A stretch of 64,000 nucleotides of DNA from Daphnia carinata (taxonomy: Eukaryota; Arthropoda; Branchiopoda; Diplostraca; Daphniidae). The position numbers and the translations under genes were made by a program. Under the pieces are notes generated by a model. It saw only the letters and a program-made list of their open reading frames with translations. It was not told the origin of the DNA and did no database searches. Positions 24,070-37,408 of this stretch are shown here, piece after piece (within the stretch, counting starts at the first letter, position 1; each line of letters opens with the position of its first letter). The stretch covers positions 4,464,001-4,528,000 of the forward strand of contig NC_081340.1 in NCBI RefSeq assembly GCF_022539665.2. Direction: 5' to 3'.

Positions 24070-24910
24070 CATCCACGTCCCCTTTCCGGCCAGAGCCCTC
24101 CAAACCTCGGTATATGTTGTTTTTATATATACCGTACAGTAGGGGCATGACCCCCTACGGGCTTATTATGAGTCAAGGGGAAACGGGGCTACGGAAAGGA
24201 AGGGAGCCCAGATATACACTTCAACTTTTTAAAAATTAAATACCGTAGGAGAACGTGAGCAAAGTTTAGATATTCCATGTCGTGCATCCAGTTATTATAA
24301 TTTATTTGGTGTCTTGCTCAATAAGCGCCCTTTTTCATATTCCGTATTACTATTAATCTATATTCAGAAAAAAAACGTCGTTAAAAATAACATTCTTATC
24401 AAGGTGACTTACATGACTCTTAGATTTATTCTTTGGCAGATTTATATCACGTTTGTGGTGGGAACTTCTGAAAGGACAAATAAAAACGAAATAAATTTCA
24501 ATATCATTTGAACAAAAATTCTTTCCATACCTCGAAACCCCTGATTATGTTCATCGATACCACGTCATCGAAGTGAGAAGTCTTAGGCGTCATTTGAGCA
24601 CTCTACGGGATGCAGTTATATTCGATCCGATTTGATCATGCTGATACTTTACTTCCCTTCACAGAATTCCACTAGTTGACTAATGTTAATGACCTCGAAG
24701 TATTTTATTTTTTATGTAAACAGCAGTTGACCTTCCATTCTGTAACGCTCAAGTATCTTCCGAATTCATTTGATTTGATCCACCTTAAAAATCCTGTAAA
24801 TGCCAAACAACAGCATTAAAAATATTGACAGCAAAAAGCAGCGCATTACTTAAATTTACGTTTAGCGTAAACGACAAAAAAGGATCCTCTACATAATTCC
24901 TGATTCTGTG
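24070..24910. repeat. Duplicated segment, copy B (extends beyond the right arm)
   Basis: This segment is homologous, in the same orientation, to about 25106-26360. Matching blocks include the CCTACGGGCTTATTATGAGT stretch, the CCATGTCGT-CATCCA block and TCAATATCATTT. It is also homologous in reverse complement to about 22060-22690, which holds the 3' end of the unrecognised gene. The copies are diverged with many small indels, so the duplication is old. No intact reading frame is retained. Confidence 0.6.
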
Positions 24911-25105
24911 AATTCCATAAATTCCTACTACATTACTATACTATATTTAAAAAACAAATAAGATAAATAAAACAGATAAGGAATAACATTTTTGCTCATT
25001 TTACTTACTTGATACAGAAATTTATCATTTAGCATACACCTGTAATATTCTGGCAGGAGCTCCAGAAAGGCCAATCTAATTGAAAATGTAAACATTAGAT
25101 AACCC

Positions 25106-26360
25106 CCACGTCCCCTTTCCGGCCAGAGCCCTCCAAACCTCGGTATATGTTGTTTTTAAATATACCGTACAGTAGGAGCATGACCCCCTACGGGCTTATT
25201 ATGAGTCAAGGGGAAACGGGGCTACGGAAAGGATGGGAGCCCAGATATGCACTTCAATTTTTAAAATATTAAATACCGTATGGCGAAGCTGAATTAAGTA
25301 CAAAAATTCCATGTCGTCCATCCAATTTTTACAATTTATTTACTGTACTGCTCCAACCAAGAACCTTTTCAGATCCTGTGTTACTTTTAACCTTTAGTAC
25401 GAAAAAACGAAACAAAACATCGTTAACCATAAAGATTATTGCTAACATGACTTACGGTAATCATAGATTCATCTATGGGCAGGTTCATATTAAGTTTCTG
25501 GTAGAAACTTCTGCAAGGGCATACTGCTTGCAAATGAAAACATTGCATAACACACTTGGTAAACTAATCCCATTAGAACTTTGCATTTGATAGGTGTGTT
25601 CTCAGTACGACCAAAATCCTTTCCTATTGAACAGAGAAATGTTATGTAGATTAAACATTGTAGGAATAAGCTAGAATAAAAGCTTCATTTTTCCTTACCA
25701 GTCCATTTGTAAGATGAGTTTGCGTTTTCGACAGGTTAATAAATTGTAATCCACCCAATTAATATAACGTCAGCAACATCAACCTCAAAGCTCATTCTGA
25801 AACAAAAGTAACAGAAAAGTTAACAGTTCTGAACGAAGTAAGTAATTTCAATATCATTTAAAGAAAAATTCTTTCCACAATTAGAAACCCGTTTATGTTC
25901 AGTAAAAGTGAAAAGTCGTTGGCATATTTTGAGTGCTTAGTTAACCCATGCTCGCAATAACCAACGCTCCTTTCTGCGCGCAAATGGTTCTGACAGCCGT
26001 TCCTATGAGTGAGAAGCAGAATTACTTTAGGCATCTGGTTTTGACATCATCCAAAGAACGCAGTTATACTAGGTTAAATTTTATCACGCTCATACTTTCC
26101 TTTGGAAAACGCGCAAAACTCCATTAGTTATCTAACGTTAATGACCTTCACGTGTTTTTCTACCGTTAACAATGGCCGACCTTCCATGGCGTAATGCTCA
26201 CGTGATTCCGGATTCATTTGGCTTGCTCCTCGACAAAAATTCTATGAATGCCAAATACTAGCACTAAACATACTTTATCAATTGACAAAAAAAAACAGTA
26301 AATTACCTAAATTTCTGTTTGACATCGACCTAAAGCGATAAAAGGGATCTCCTACATGGT
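25106..26360. repeat. Duplicated segment, copy C, direct repeat of copy B
   Basis: Its first 175 bp (25106-25280) closely match the outer end of the inner inverted-repeat arm. After that, blocks such as ATTCCATGTCGT, CTTTCC-AC, GTTAATGACCT, CCTTCCAT and ATGCCAAA follow the order seen in copy B, interrupted by insertions. It also retains a stretch near 25590 that resembles the DNA just upstream of the left arm. It is non-coding as far as I can see. Confidence 0.55.
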
Positions 26361-28400
26361 GTATCAAAAACTTGATGTAACTCAATGTGGTCTAATGGAT
26401 CTTCACGAAATGATATTTGGCTTCCACGTAAGTGGCTTCTAAACATTTGCCTCCACAAACAAATTGCATGGTCACATTCGAGGAATTTTCTACAGGCAAA
26501 TTGTTTTGGCAGCAAAGATTTTTTGTGGACTTTACAAGTCGTCATTGCATGTACCTTTAAAAAAAAATGTAAAACCTTAATCAACAACGGTAATTGTTTT
26601 GATCAATAAACGTAAAAATCAAAAGCATACCCGGTCGCCACAGTCTTTGCAGCGTATCCACTAGACCCTCATGTCCCTTCATTATACCAAACAAGAATTC
26701 TGTGTGCATCGTTCATGAATAAAAAATTGTTAATGACAATGACAATTCCCTTGGTATCGGGAATTTAGGAATGTCGCTCAAAGAAGCGCAAATTACGCTT
26801 TTCAAAACCACTACGCAATCCTTTGCCATTCGAAACTTGCTTGACGAAGTCGACAGTTATTTGGGAAGTATGTACGTAAGATCCTTTAGGCCCACTTTTG
26901 GACATGACTGTTCAGTTGTTATTTGAATGCAGCATTATGTTGCAAACCTCTCCTGTCCAGCAACAAATTCAAGAAAGCTCTACTCATGCATCAGCACGTG
27001 AAGACATACTTCACCAGGAAGACAATATCATACTGTCACTCCAATGACTTTTCTTATTGAAACCAGGAAAGCAAGATAGCTTCTGAAACACAATGAGAAG
27101 ATGGATGTTGATCACACTAGCCAAAACCTTTGTCCAAAGAAATTTGATTTTTTTAAATGTATGTTTTACCTAATATAACATATGAATTATTAATATTAGA
27201 ATGCTAAACAAACTCTGTAAAAAAAAAACATTACCAGATGTAACATCTACAATGCTGATTGAGAATCCTCAGATCTCTATGTAACAGGGAGCTTGATGTC
27301 AGAGTTTCCAGACAGCCTGGATGGTGAATCCTTTCTGTAATTATGCAATAACAGATAAAATATATTGATTTTTTAACCCGAGCCAATTGGAGAGTTATCA
27401 ACAGAAACAGCTAGCACCTCTGAATTCTGAACTAACAGAAATTAGGTGTTGATACAAAAAAATTCTCATTTTTTTTAAAGAGAATTATTCTCTTGGTTCT
27501 CAAATTGACTTTTGCCGCAATTCAATGGTGGGTCAAGAAATAAGACAAAACAGTATGTTTCCCTGATCAAATGTATGAAGGTTTTCGAACAGACAGTGGT
27601 GGAAGCTTGGCCACTTTTGTTTAGGGTTCCTTAATTTTACACAGCAAACTTTTCTCATCTCATCCTTGAAAAGGTAAAATGAGCATGTCTAGCAAAATTT
27701 TGGCAAAATAGTTCTTACTGCCTAGAAATAACCAAGATGAGGAAATGTAAGTACCAAATCTACATCACCAACATGGCTTCCACATTTGTCATACCTTTGA
27801 ATGTCTCACATTCAAAAATTTATGCAAGTAAAGCATATAATTGTTAACTATAGCATTTACCTGTCATGCTTTCCTTATTGAATAGATATTCAAGAAAAAT
27901 CACTCAAGAAAAATTTTTGCTACAACTTCAATATGTTTTCTTTATTGCATTCATTGAAGTAAAATCTTTCACCCCGTGAATTCCACGGAGCTCTAACGTG
28001 AAGAAGTGCACTGGGGAAACTAGGTGGCGCTGGTAGGATGATTGTGTTGTACCAGATAGTTTAAAAGTAAAATTGCTGGTTTAACAAGAAAACCAATGAC
28101 TTAATCGAAATCAGTGTTCAATTTTGAAAATATTGCGATATTTTGTTTGCCGGTGGGGCCTTAATTACTGCATGGTGGATTATTACTAGATGGCGATGTA
28201 GGATCTCTGAAAACAATTAGCAAAAGAAAGAGCCGAGGTTCGTAAGAAAAGGATTGGGTCAAACGGCGTTAAATTTTTGGTAATGTATGAAAAAATTTAT
28301 ACATATGTTTAAATGGCATGAAAACCAATAACCAATAATAAAACATACAGAACGCATTCTGGTTATGACATATCGTAACCAATTTTACATCTGTTAGTTG
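26361..28400. other. Intergenic, no convincing gene
   Basis: I see no exon chain with recognisable protein here. A possible small two-exon frame (26771 to about 27050) has ambiguous splice phases and I did not accept it. CTCF-like CTAGGTGGCGC (28020-28030) and TACTAGATGGC (28194-28204) motifs occur towards the 3' end. Confidence 0.5.
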
Positions 28401-28565
28401 CAATTTAGCCGTTAGGTGGCAGCAGTTTTACTGGTGACGTTGACAGCTACAGCCGCCAAACGCAGTATTGCAGCAGCAACGTTGGAAGTTTAACAATTTA
28501 GATACAAGCCAGCTACGGTGTTAGTGAGGTTGTTTGTAGAACAGGACTACTTGGAACAAATCAAA
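28401..28565 (+). promoter_or_regulatory. SEC61B promoter / 5' UTR with CTCF-like site
   Basis: CCGTTAGGTGGCAG at 28409-28422 matches the CTCF core pattern (CC-N3-AGRKGGC) about 145 bp upstream of the SEC61B start codon. The transcription start itself cannot be fixed from sequence; no clear TATA box is present. Confidence 0.35.
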
Positions 28566-29087
<522 letters not shown>

Positions 29088-29578
29088 GACTGTTTAAAGG
29101 ACCCGTGAAGAGTTCTAACTGGCTGGTCACCATTCCACTGTTGATTCTCTGTCTGGGTTGAGAATACAAATTTATTTCCCATATAATGTCAATGATTGAA
29201 CTTTAACACATGAAGGGTAATCCTAACTGTTCAACTTTTATTTTCATTTCCAAGTCTAAAAATTATGAATAAGGCATTTTGTTTACAAACATTGGGTAAA
29301 TGGTAATACTCAAGTGAAAGTATGCAAAGAGTTAATGACCATTTAAAAGTTTGTTTGAAACATACAAGGGAGATAAATTGAGAGCAATCGTCTCTTTTAT
29401 TTGAATTTGTGTTATAATTCGCCAGATGTTAGTTATGAATTAAAGCTCTTGCTCCCACTCCCTATTACCACTCTAAAGCGAATGAATAATCACAAAGACA
29501 ATGCAAACATACAAACAGAGCAATTGGACTTTGGTGGAGGAGACATAATGAGGGGAATGCTACATACAATTGGTTCCT

Positions 29579-32572
29579 CTAACCGTCGATTTGAGACTCA
29601 TTACCAACCGCTGAAGCATCGACGGCGTCGCCAGGGATGATGAGCATTTTCTCCTCCCCATCCGATGATCCCCCGTCCTCACCATCTTCACCCTCAGCAT
29701 CTTCTTCCTCTTCTTCTCGGCCGTCTTCCCCCTCCTCCAGCGGTTCCGCAAAAACAATCTGGGTAGCGCCGTCTACCGAAACGTCCGCCTGTACATGCTT
29801 TAGGCAATGAAAATGAAAATCAAATGCATCATCATACTAAATAAATGAGCCTACCCCACGTAATTTCGAATGAGTCTTGATGTGCTTCGAAAGGTGGTCA
29901 CTTCGCATAAATCGCTTACCGCACTCTGGACATTGAAAGCGCTTTTCTCCAGTGTGAGTTCGTCTGTGTCTCTATATCAACAGGAAAATGGCGGTTTTCG
30001 TGAGTCGAAAAATCATCATAAGGGCGAGATTGAATTCTACCTGAAGTTCGTCGGATCTGGTAAATCGTTTACCACAATAATACCACGAGCAAACAAAAGG
30101 TCGATCGCCTGAGTGCCACCGCAAATGGGCGCGCAAATGAGACGTCTTGCCGTACACCTTTCCACAGCCTTGATGGTGACAGATATGAATTTTACGCTTG
30201 TTTTCTCCAACCCTTCGAATAATATCGAAGATAAGATTAAATTTTCTGCATAATAGAAACATTTAATAATACGTACTGTTTCCCTTCACCATCTTTGCAA
30301 TTCGGACAAGTGCATGCTACACGACGAAGACGAGGTTTAGCTGGACTTGAGCTATTGGCTGCAGGGGCGGAAGAATCAGTAGTCATTACCACCTCCATCG
30401 TTCCCTCGGCCGGTGTAGGGGATGAAAGTTGCCCACTGGAGGTGGTCGCGGCGGGAGCCACAGTTACTAGTTGTGTAGCCTGGGGTGTGCCCGTGGTCAC
30501 AACCTGCCATTTCGTAGGGTCATTCGGATCTTGCTGAAGCTGCTGACCTAAGGATGAAGCAGCTGCAAAGTTTTTGTTTTGTTCGTTAAAGTGGATTTTT
30601 CTCATGCGATTGGCAAATAAAAAAAATTATAATAATTTCCCATTAACTTTCATGCCTTTTAGCCTTTACCCTAGACACTATTAGGATTATGTAAATATTT
30701 TATATTAACCTATTATTTGAGTTCCTGGTGGAAGAACCGGCTGTGACTGCTGGGATACAGTCGATAAAGTCTGCTGGCCTGTAAGGGCTTGGAGGCTTGA
30801 TGCTGGTATCACTTGGACGTTTCCGAGTCCGGGGATATTCTGAATGGGAAAAGCTTGCAACAAATTTGAGCCAGTCTGCATTCTAGTCAAGCCTGAAAGA
30901 CTCGATGCTGGAATCATCGTAAGTTGGTTGCTACCTCCAGACAGCCCTGAGTCGAATGAATGATAATAACCATATAAATGCATTCCGTCCGTCAACAAAA
31001 AACCCATCAGTAATCGTAAATTAAATTTAAAATACCAGCAATCGTTATCTGCTGCGATACATTTTGAAGCTGCTGCTGCTGCTGTTGTTGTTGTTGCGCA
31101 TTGGCATTTGGGTTGGTCGACTGGTTATTACTACCTGCGCTAGCTCCGTTATTCTCAACAGTACTGATTTGAAGAGCGCCATCGTTTGATTGGGTTATTG
31201 TGACAGTTGATGCTCCTGAAGTGTTAGTGCTGCTATTTGAGTTATTAGTCACCGTCGTTTGTTGCTGTTGCTGCTGTTGTTGTTGACCCCCGGGACTCAA
31301 CAATGTAGTAGTGCCCATTTGTGACAGATTAGCTATTTGCACTGTCTGGATCTGCCCATTAGCATTAATTATTTGCGCATATTGCTGCTGCTGAGGTACC
31401 TGCCAATTGATGGAGGAGAAAAAATCGCTAAAGCTTCTACAATCTTCGAATTTTACGAGCTACTCGGTACCTGCAAAGAAGACAAAACTTGCATTTGGGT
31501 GCCGGATTGCATCAGGCCAGGAATGCCGCTAGAAATCATTTGAACAGGAAGTTGTAAAGTTTGGTAAACTGTTTGTCCGTTCGCAGTGGACACTGGCACT
31601 TGCACGGAAATGGTGGCTGTTTGTTGCATTGGTAACTGTAGAACTTGCTGCATACCACCGGCTGTTCGGACTGTAACCCCTTGGGATCCTGACTGAACAC
31701 CCACATTTTGTAGCGTGAACGGCAATGACTGTGCCTGATTATTAGGGGCACGGATGATTTGACCGTTGGATGTCAAAAGTGCCTGACTGTGGCCTAGCTG
31801 CACCTGTTGCCCCCCTCCTCCTGTTGGGATGAAGATTGCCTCTTGACCGTCAATGGTAACTGTCTGGAAGGCAGGTGACATACTGTATGATACACCTCCA
31901 GTTGAAGTGTTGTTGTTTGAGCCGGATGTCAACAACTGTGTACCCTGTGCAGTCTGAGCAATACAGTTTCAGAATACAACTTGAATATGGGAAATATGTC
32001 TGTGTAACGTAATGTAACAAACCTGTATGATCTGCCCTTGCAGTCCTTGCAAGGAAAGAATGTTGGAGGGGCTAACACTGACAGTTTTAGCCTGACCCTG
32101 TGCGCCTTGGGTGTTTGTAGCAAGTGTGCCATTTTGTTGAATTTCTCCATTAGAAACACCTGCCTGGGAACATTTATGAATCATACAATTTGAATTATAG
32201 GTAACTACACTTGTTCTGTAATTAGTATACTTGTTGTAGTAGACTCTGAAGTTGGGCCGGAGTGAGCACTTGGCCCTGCAGGTTAGTGGCCTTCATCAGG
32301 GTGGGGGGAGGTGCCCCCCCTTTGGCTTCTCCGGCACCACCCACTTTCCTCTTCTTCTTTGCCGTCACGGAGAGTGACAACACTTCTGTACGCTCCTAAA
32401 AACAAGAAAAAAGAATCAGTATTGAAAGAAGACACAAGATGGCCAAAAACAATCATAACGAAAGCACTGTACTTAAATGCCAGCATTAACTATTTCTTTT
32501 TAAGTTATTAAACACCTCATCATCAGTGGATTGTGTCTCACGCTTGACTTTGGAAGGTGCTGTTGTGGCCAT
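29579..32572 (-). CDS. Sp1-4: Sp1-4 family zinc-finger transcription factor
   Basis: Sequence-specific activator binding GC/GT boxes, relative of vertebrate Sp1/Sp3/Sp4 and Drosophila Spps. Ten exons on the minus strand join in phase: 32516-32572, 32231-32395, 32023-32163, 31471-31953, 31036-31399, 30710-30946, 30277-30562, 30041-30212, 29855-29971, 29579-29797 (746 aa). A long Gln/Ser/Thr-rich activation region includes CAG/CAA tracts near residues 300-390. A buttonhead box (CTCPNC, about residue 568) precedes three C2H2 fingers (about 583-670): [19 protein letters not shown], then [17 protein letters not shown], then [17 protein letters not shown]. The DNA-contact residues (KTSHLRA, RSDELQR, RSDHLSK) are those of the Sp family. 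The tail is strongly acidic (Glu/Asp-rich). A basic KKKRK near residue 32 could be a nuclear signal. Upstream 5' UTR exons probably lie between 32600 and 33300. Confidence 0.95.
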
Positions 32573-32599
32573 GACAGGTTGGACTTGGACCATGGATGT

Positions 32600-35435
32600 A
32601 AAACATCCCGCCATAAAGAGAATTGACAGGTCACAAAAACTAGGACACCAAAAAAGCGATCAACCGAGCCTTCTGTTGTTGTCAATAAGGGAAGATGTTT
32701 TGTATCACAGAGGTGACAGCATAAATCCACGTGCAAAGTCGTTCAACAGTTTCTCTATAGTAGAATCCTTCAGTTTGTGCAGAATCAGAAAGGTGAACAG
32801 CCTCCCAAACATTGAAAGAGGGTGGAAAAATCAAGGGGAGGAGAGGGAGGAAAAAGGGAGGGACGCCGCTGGAAGTTTGGCCTCGCCCTGATCCCTGCCT
32901 TAGAAACAGCTAGACGACGCACACACAGCGCTATGTATATGGCACACAGTAAAAACAATGATCACTGGGACAGCTCACCTAAATCAGAGAAAAGATGCAA
33001 CTAGGGCTTACGATTTGATTTGATCCAGCTGTATGAACGTTGCCTTTTTTTTTTTTCTTTTTCCCGGTGAAAACTGAACAGGGCTAGAAAACTGTTTTGG
33101 CACGGAAAAAAGAGGCGAAGACTCGATGCGTATGGGCGTAACAAAGGGCGGAGATGTGAGTGCTGAGTTTGCTCCCCCTTCACTTTCTGGTACAGCCTTG
33201 TCAATGCTAAATAGATGGAAAAGGCCTGTTAGGTAAACCCAGCTTGTCCTATCTCTCCAACAATAAAATGAAGAAATGATATATGTTGAACTTCAAAAAA
33301 GAAATCCTGATCAATATAGTAGTTTCTTCGGACCATAACGAAGCTCTCAGGATTGTTTTATACTTGGCACATCATAAGCAAAAAAATAAAGAAATAAAAT
33401 TCAATGATGAAAAAGAGCCATCTAGCGGTAACCTGGGATTACAATAAAACTCATTACCTAGACTAGTAGTGGCCAGGCCTGTATTCCTCAAGCACTATAA
33501 CGGTTTCGAGCTGCGAGGGAGGGAGAAGGAGGAAATGGGTGGGAGGAGGGTGAAACGAAGGCCTCCCCGCGGGAAGCTTTGGGGGTTGAAACCCGCGTTC
33601 ATTGGCCCTGTCTAGCTCGGCCAGTAGACAGCTGCCCGTTGTGTCTCAGAACCGGGTGGGGATCAAAAGAAAAGTACATTGTAGCGCGCGCTGCATACAT
33701 GCGGACATACACACGCACATATGTAAATACGACGATTCAATTCCGAATAAACAAGATTTCACTCAGCACGATTCCTGTTCCATTAGACAGTCGAACATAA
33801 TAAGGGCAAAAGCAGTCATGGGGACACCTGAGTGAATGGGTAGTGGAAATCAAGGAAAGCTAACGGCCAACGACCCATGACCTGGTTGTTTGTTTGTCCT
33901 CCTGTTTAATTTTTTTTTAATCAGAGACCTGTGACATAAGTCCTTAATTAGGTTTACTGAAAAGGTGCTCGAAAAGCATTCTTCAGTATTTTACTTTGGA
34001 GATATGACGGCAAACCAAGTGGCTAAACCGAGAGGGAGAGAAGTATTTACTAATGCATTTGACTTGCTTGGAACATAACTATTTCCTGAGAAGGCGTGTT
34101 GCTTTTTCTCTTCTATAGCGAGAGGTTGTCTGCTGACAGAATTTTCTTTTCGTCGCCGACCTCTGACGGGGAGGTGGAAATGTAGAAAGGCGGCCGAAGG
34201 GTGTGTTGCGAGATGCCAGACCAACCAAGCTGCTTCCGACTGTCCCCGATGGAAAAAAAGAAAGAGGGCGGATGGGCTGGGTCACGGAGAGGAAAGAGGG
34301 CGAACGGTACTAGTCTTTCTACTTCAGTCTTGCCTCTCTTGGCGGTGGAATGGGGAAACGAGTACGACGGCACCACACGACCCCACCCACTTTCTATTCG
34401 ACTCTCTCCTCCCCTGTCATTATCTATCTTTCTTGTGCATTCCTTTCACCATCACCATCGTCTTCTCTTTTCACTTCCGAGTGCGGTCAGATTAGGTTGC
34501 CCGCCTACTGCTCTGCTATGCTCTCCTAACCCTAATGCAGGCTGGTAAGAACAAAATCGAGGCGAATTGTCGTGAAACCTGATCGACAGAAGGTCTAAAT
34601 AACTTGAATTGCCTGATACCTTTTCGCGAGCTAGTTTGAAAGAACTTTCTGGTATGATAGGTGTATAGGAAACCTAGTTGTAAAAGCTTTGACTTTGACG
34701 TCAAAATAATTTTTTGATGAAATTCAAGTCTCGCTCTGGTCAGAAAGAAAATGAAGCGCATCAACTAGCGCCGATACCACTTCCATTTTCTGCGACGTTG
34801 TCAAATCGCAAATTTTTTATCCAAACTATTTCTGCTTTATTTTTTTTTCTTCGTTTTCATTTTCTATAGAAAACACCGATTGAAAAGAAATTTTGAAATT
34901 CTGCGAGCTAAAAATGTGGTTTGTTATTAGAAAAATGTCCTTTACATGATTATTTACACAAGCTCGGTCAACAGTTTAACCACAGTAACTATTGCATATC
35001 AGGCATTACATAACCCTGACTAATTTAGCCATTAAAATAACCTTCCTAGTTTTTTTAAGTGAAGCAATTGAGCGATTAAAAAAAAAATAGCCATCTAGAT
35101 CATTCTAGAGCAAATCGCCTTTGGCTACCACTAGGTGTCTCTTATTTCATATACAATTCGCATGATCGTAGGTCGTCTGATTCCAATTTGTACTGCCGTT
35201 TCAATATATCGCTTTTTGAACTTTGTAGGTTATTTTTGTGTATTAAACGCCAATTCATTGATTATTCGTTAATTCTTATTTTACTGGGAGGTAATCTTGC
35301 AATTATTCTTTTTACTTCGTTTCGAAGATTTTTTTTATAAGCGAAGTTTATGTGTGTACAAATCACTCGAATAAGAAAATCTTTCAAAAGTTTTGTTATC
35401 ACATACCAGGTATTGAATCCAAAACTCGTTCGGAA
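32600..35435. other. Intergenic between Sp factor and CHORDC1
   Basis: No coding exon is recognised. The region nearest 32600-33250 probably includes the promoter and 5' UTR of the Sp gene. A CTCF-like GCCATCTAGCGG lies at 33417-33428, and a TGACGTCA (CRE-type) palindrome near 34696. Purine-rich GGGAGGAGG stretches occur around 33510-33560. Confidence 0.5.
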
Positions 35436-36846
35436 ATGACATCGAAAGGCTCCTTGCTGTGCTATAACCGAGGATGTGGACAGAGATTTGACCCAGAAGA
35501 CAATGGCGATGGTATTCATAAAAATTTTCATAAAATGTTTACTGCTATTAAATATTTTCTTTTTTTTAAACAGAGGTTTGCCTTCACCACCCTGGTGCCC
35601 CCTTTTTCCATGATGCTTATAAAGGGTGGTCTTGCTGCAAGAAAAAATGCACAGATTTTACTGAATTTCTTAACATTAAAGTAACAACAAACAAGAATTA
35701 AAAATATTCGATAGCTATTCAGGTAAAAAATTTAATTGACTTGAATTGCAACTTGGTTCCAACAGGGATGCTCCAGGTCACCCCACAACAGTGAGAAACC
35801 CGTAGAAGCAGAGAAGCCTGAAGTAGATAAATCAAAAGCAAGTGAAATCATTGAATATAAAGCTCCTGAACCATTAAAACCATCGACTTTGCTGAGACCA
35901 CCATTTGACTCTCCTCTAATCAAACTGCAATACTCAGTTAGTGCTAGTCTTCAACAAGAACTGGAAAAAAGTAAACCCACTGACAATTCGTCTCAAACGG
36001 CCATAAATAACTCGTTTTCTGATAGTATCAGAATAGGCGCTAGTTGCAAGAATGGAGGTTGTCAGCAGGTAATCGTACTTTAATTTATATGGTAATTCGA
36101 ATGTCATTACTTATCGATTTCAACACACCAATCTACTCTAGACATACCAAAATGAGTCCAGTAACGATTCACCATGTTTGTTTCATCCTGGTGTGCCCAT
36201 CTTCCATGAAGGTCTTAAGTATTGGACTTGTTGTACTCGACGCACAAGTGACTTTCAAGCTTTCCTGAACCAGGAAGGCTGTGAGACTGGAACACACGAT
36301 TGGAAAACTGAGAAAGTAATAGAGATAGAAAATTTCAGAAAACTTCGAAACTTACAGCTGTATTCCAATGCCATAGGAGGAGCTAATCAAGAAATCAGCT
36401 CAATGTCGGCAAGATTGGATGCAAACTGGGACGCATGTCATAGTAAACATTTACTGCAAAAAACCCGACCCTAGTAACGAAACTTTGACCTATGTCGAAG
36501 TGAATCCTGTTCGCTTACGCGTCAAAATTCATTCGCTTACTGGAGGACCTTCTTATAACTCCGATATTGAGCTGCGAGGAGTAAGTATTTAGGCATTTCT
36601 GCATTATTAAGCTGTATAATTACAGCTTTATGCTGCATTTGCTAGATTATCGACACTGTGAGCAGTAGCGTTACCTACACACCGAGCAAAGTTGAAATCA
36701 AACTGAAGAAAGCCGAACCTATGTCATGGAACAAGCTGGAAGTACCTCGTCAAGAACCTTTGGTAGCGCAACCAGGTGCGGTGCAAAAAGTAGATAAAGA
36801 GGAAAACATGCCCAAAGTCGATGTGTTGGATCTAAGTGATCTATAA
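35436..36846 (+). CDS. CHORDC1: CHORD- and CS-domain protein (morgana), Hsp90 co-chaperone
   Basis: Zinc-binding Hsp90 co-chaperone implicated in centrosome control and stress response. Six exons join in phase: 35436-35511, 35574-35680, 35766-36068, 36142-36315, 36377-36580, 36646-36846 (354 aa; vertebrate proteins are about 330). CHORD1 at about residues 7-70 begins [14 protein letters not shown] and contains HHPGAP and [16 protein letters not shown]2 at about 151-215 has [28 protein letters not shown] and the final TGTHDW. The C-terminal CS domain runs from about 225 to 325 (ends in [11 protein letters not shown]-type sequence at [16 protein letters not shown]). The fourth intron (36316-36376, 61 bp) has no in-frame stop, so the region can be misread as one exon; only its removal restores the CS-domain frame. 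Confidence 0.95.
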
Positions 36847-37408
36847 CATTATTTACTTGGATCGTGTTAAACATAAAAAATTAAACTTTGTCAAAGAATG
36901 CCGCGTATTCGAGGTTATTCTGTGCTCCGTATTGAGTGCGAAACAAATCAGAATAATAAATAATACAGTATTGATTTGAAACTATCTAAGTGTTGCATTG
37001 AATGTTACAGAACATGATTGTACATGGGTTTGGAATTTCTGGATAAACTGGGAATGCTACTTGAAAATAAAGCCAGATGATGAGCCCTTGGGTGAGCATT
37101 AAAAACAAAAGAGGGAAACCTTAATCGATCACAAGTCACGCCTGAAAGTAGTTATTCACCAACAGAATGCTTCACGGCTAAAGTGCAATGCTACTAGGCT
37201 AACGAATCGAAGTGCAACTAAAAGTTCTACAAGCAATACACTTACTGGTTTGTTGAGCCCCAGGATGCAGCTTCTTCCACAAATGTCTATTTATTACTAT
37301 AGAAAGAGAAATACAAAAACAAGCAAACACTTTAACTACACTGAATAAAATTGCTAGGAACCTACAGTATAAGTGTCAGAAACGATTATTGAGACCTTAA
37401 AAGATGTA

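Larger units (their letters stand above)
22245..24490. repeat. Large inverted repeat, arms about 850-880 bp, spacer about 500 bp
   Basis: The left arm (about 22245-23126) and right arm (about 23633-24490) are reverse complements. The inner 615 bp of each (22512-23126 and 23633-24246) are very similar; the outer parts are recognisably homologous but more diverged, with indels. The conserved inner arms hold several short perfect hairpins, for example GTAGGGGGTCATGCCCCTAC, CACCGGGTAATCTCCCCGGTG-type pairing at about 22814-22835, and GTCAAC/GTTGAC enclosing GGCAG/CTGCC at about 22838-22874. No transposase or reverse transcriptase is visible, and no clear target-site duplication. Either a non-autonomous element inserted in opposite orientations or a palindromic segmental duplication would fit. 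Confidence 0.8.

Noticed and set aside
26771-27050. Possible two-exon small gene starting MSLKEAQITLF
   Set aside because: Two donors and three phases are possible and none gives a recognisable or clearly conserved product.
36316-36474. Read-through of CHORDC1 exon 4 as coding up to 36474
   Set aside because: Removing a 61-bp GT-AG intron restores the conserved CS-domain frame, whereas the read-through tail matches nothing.
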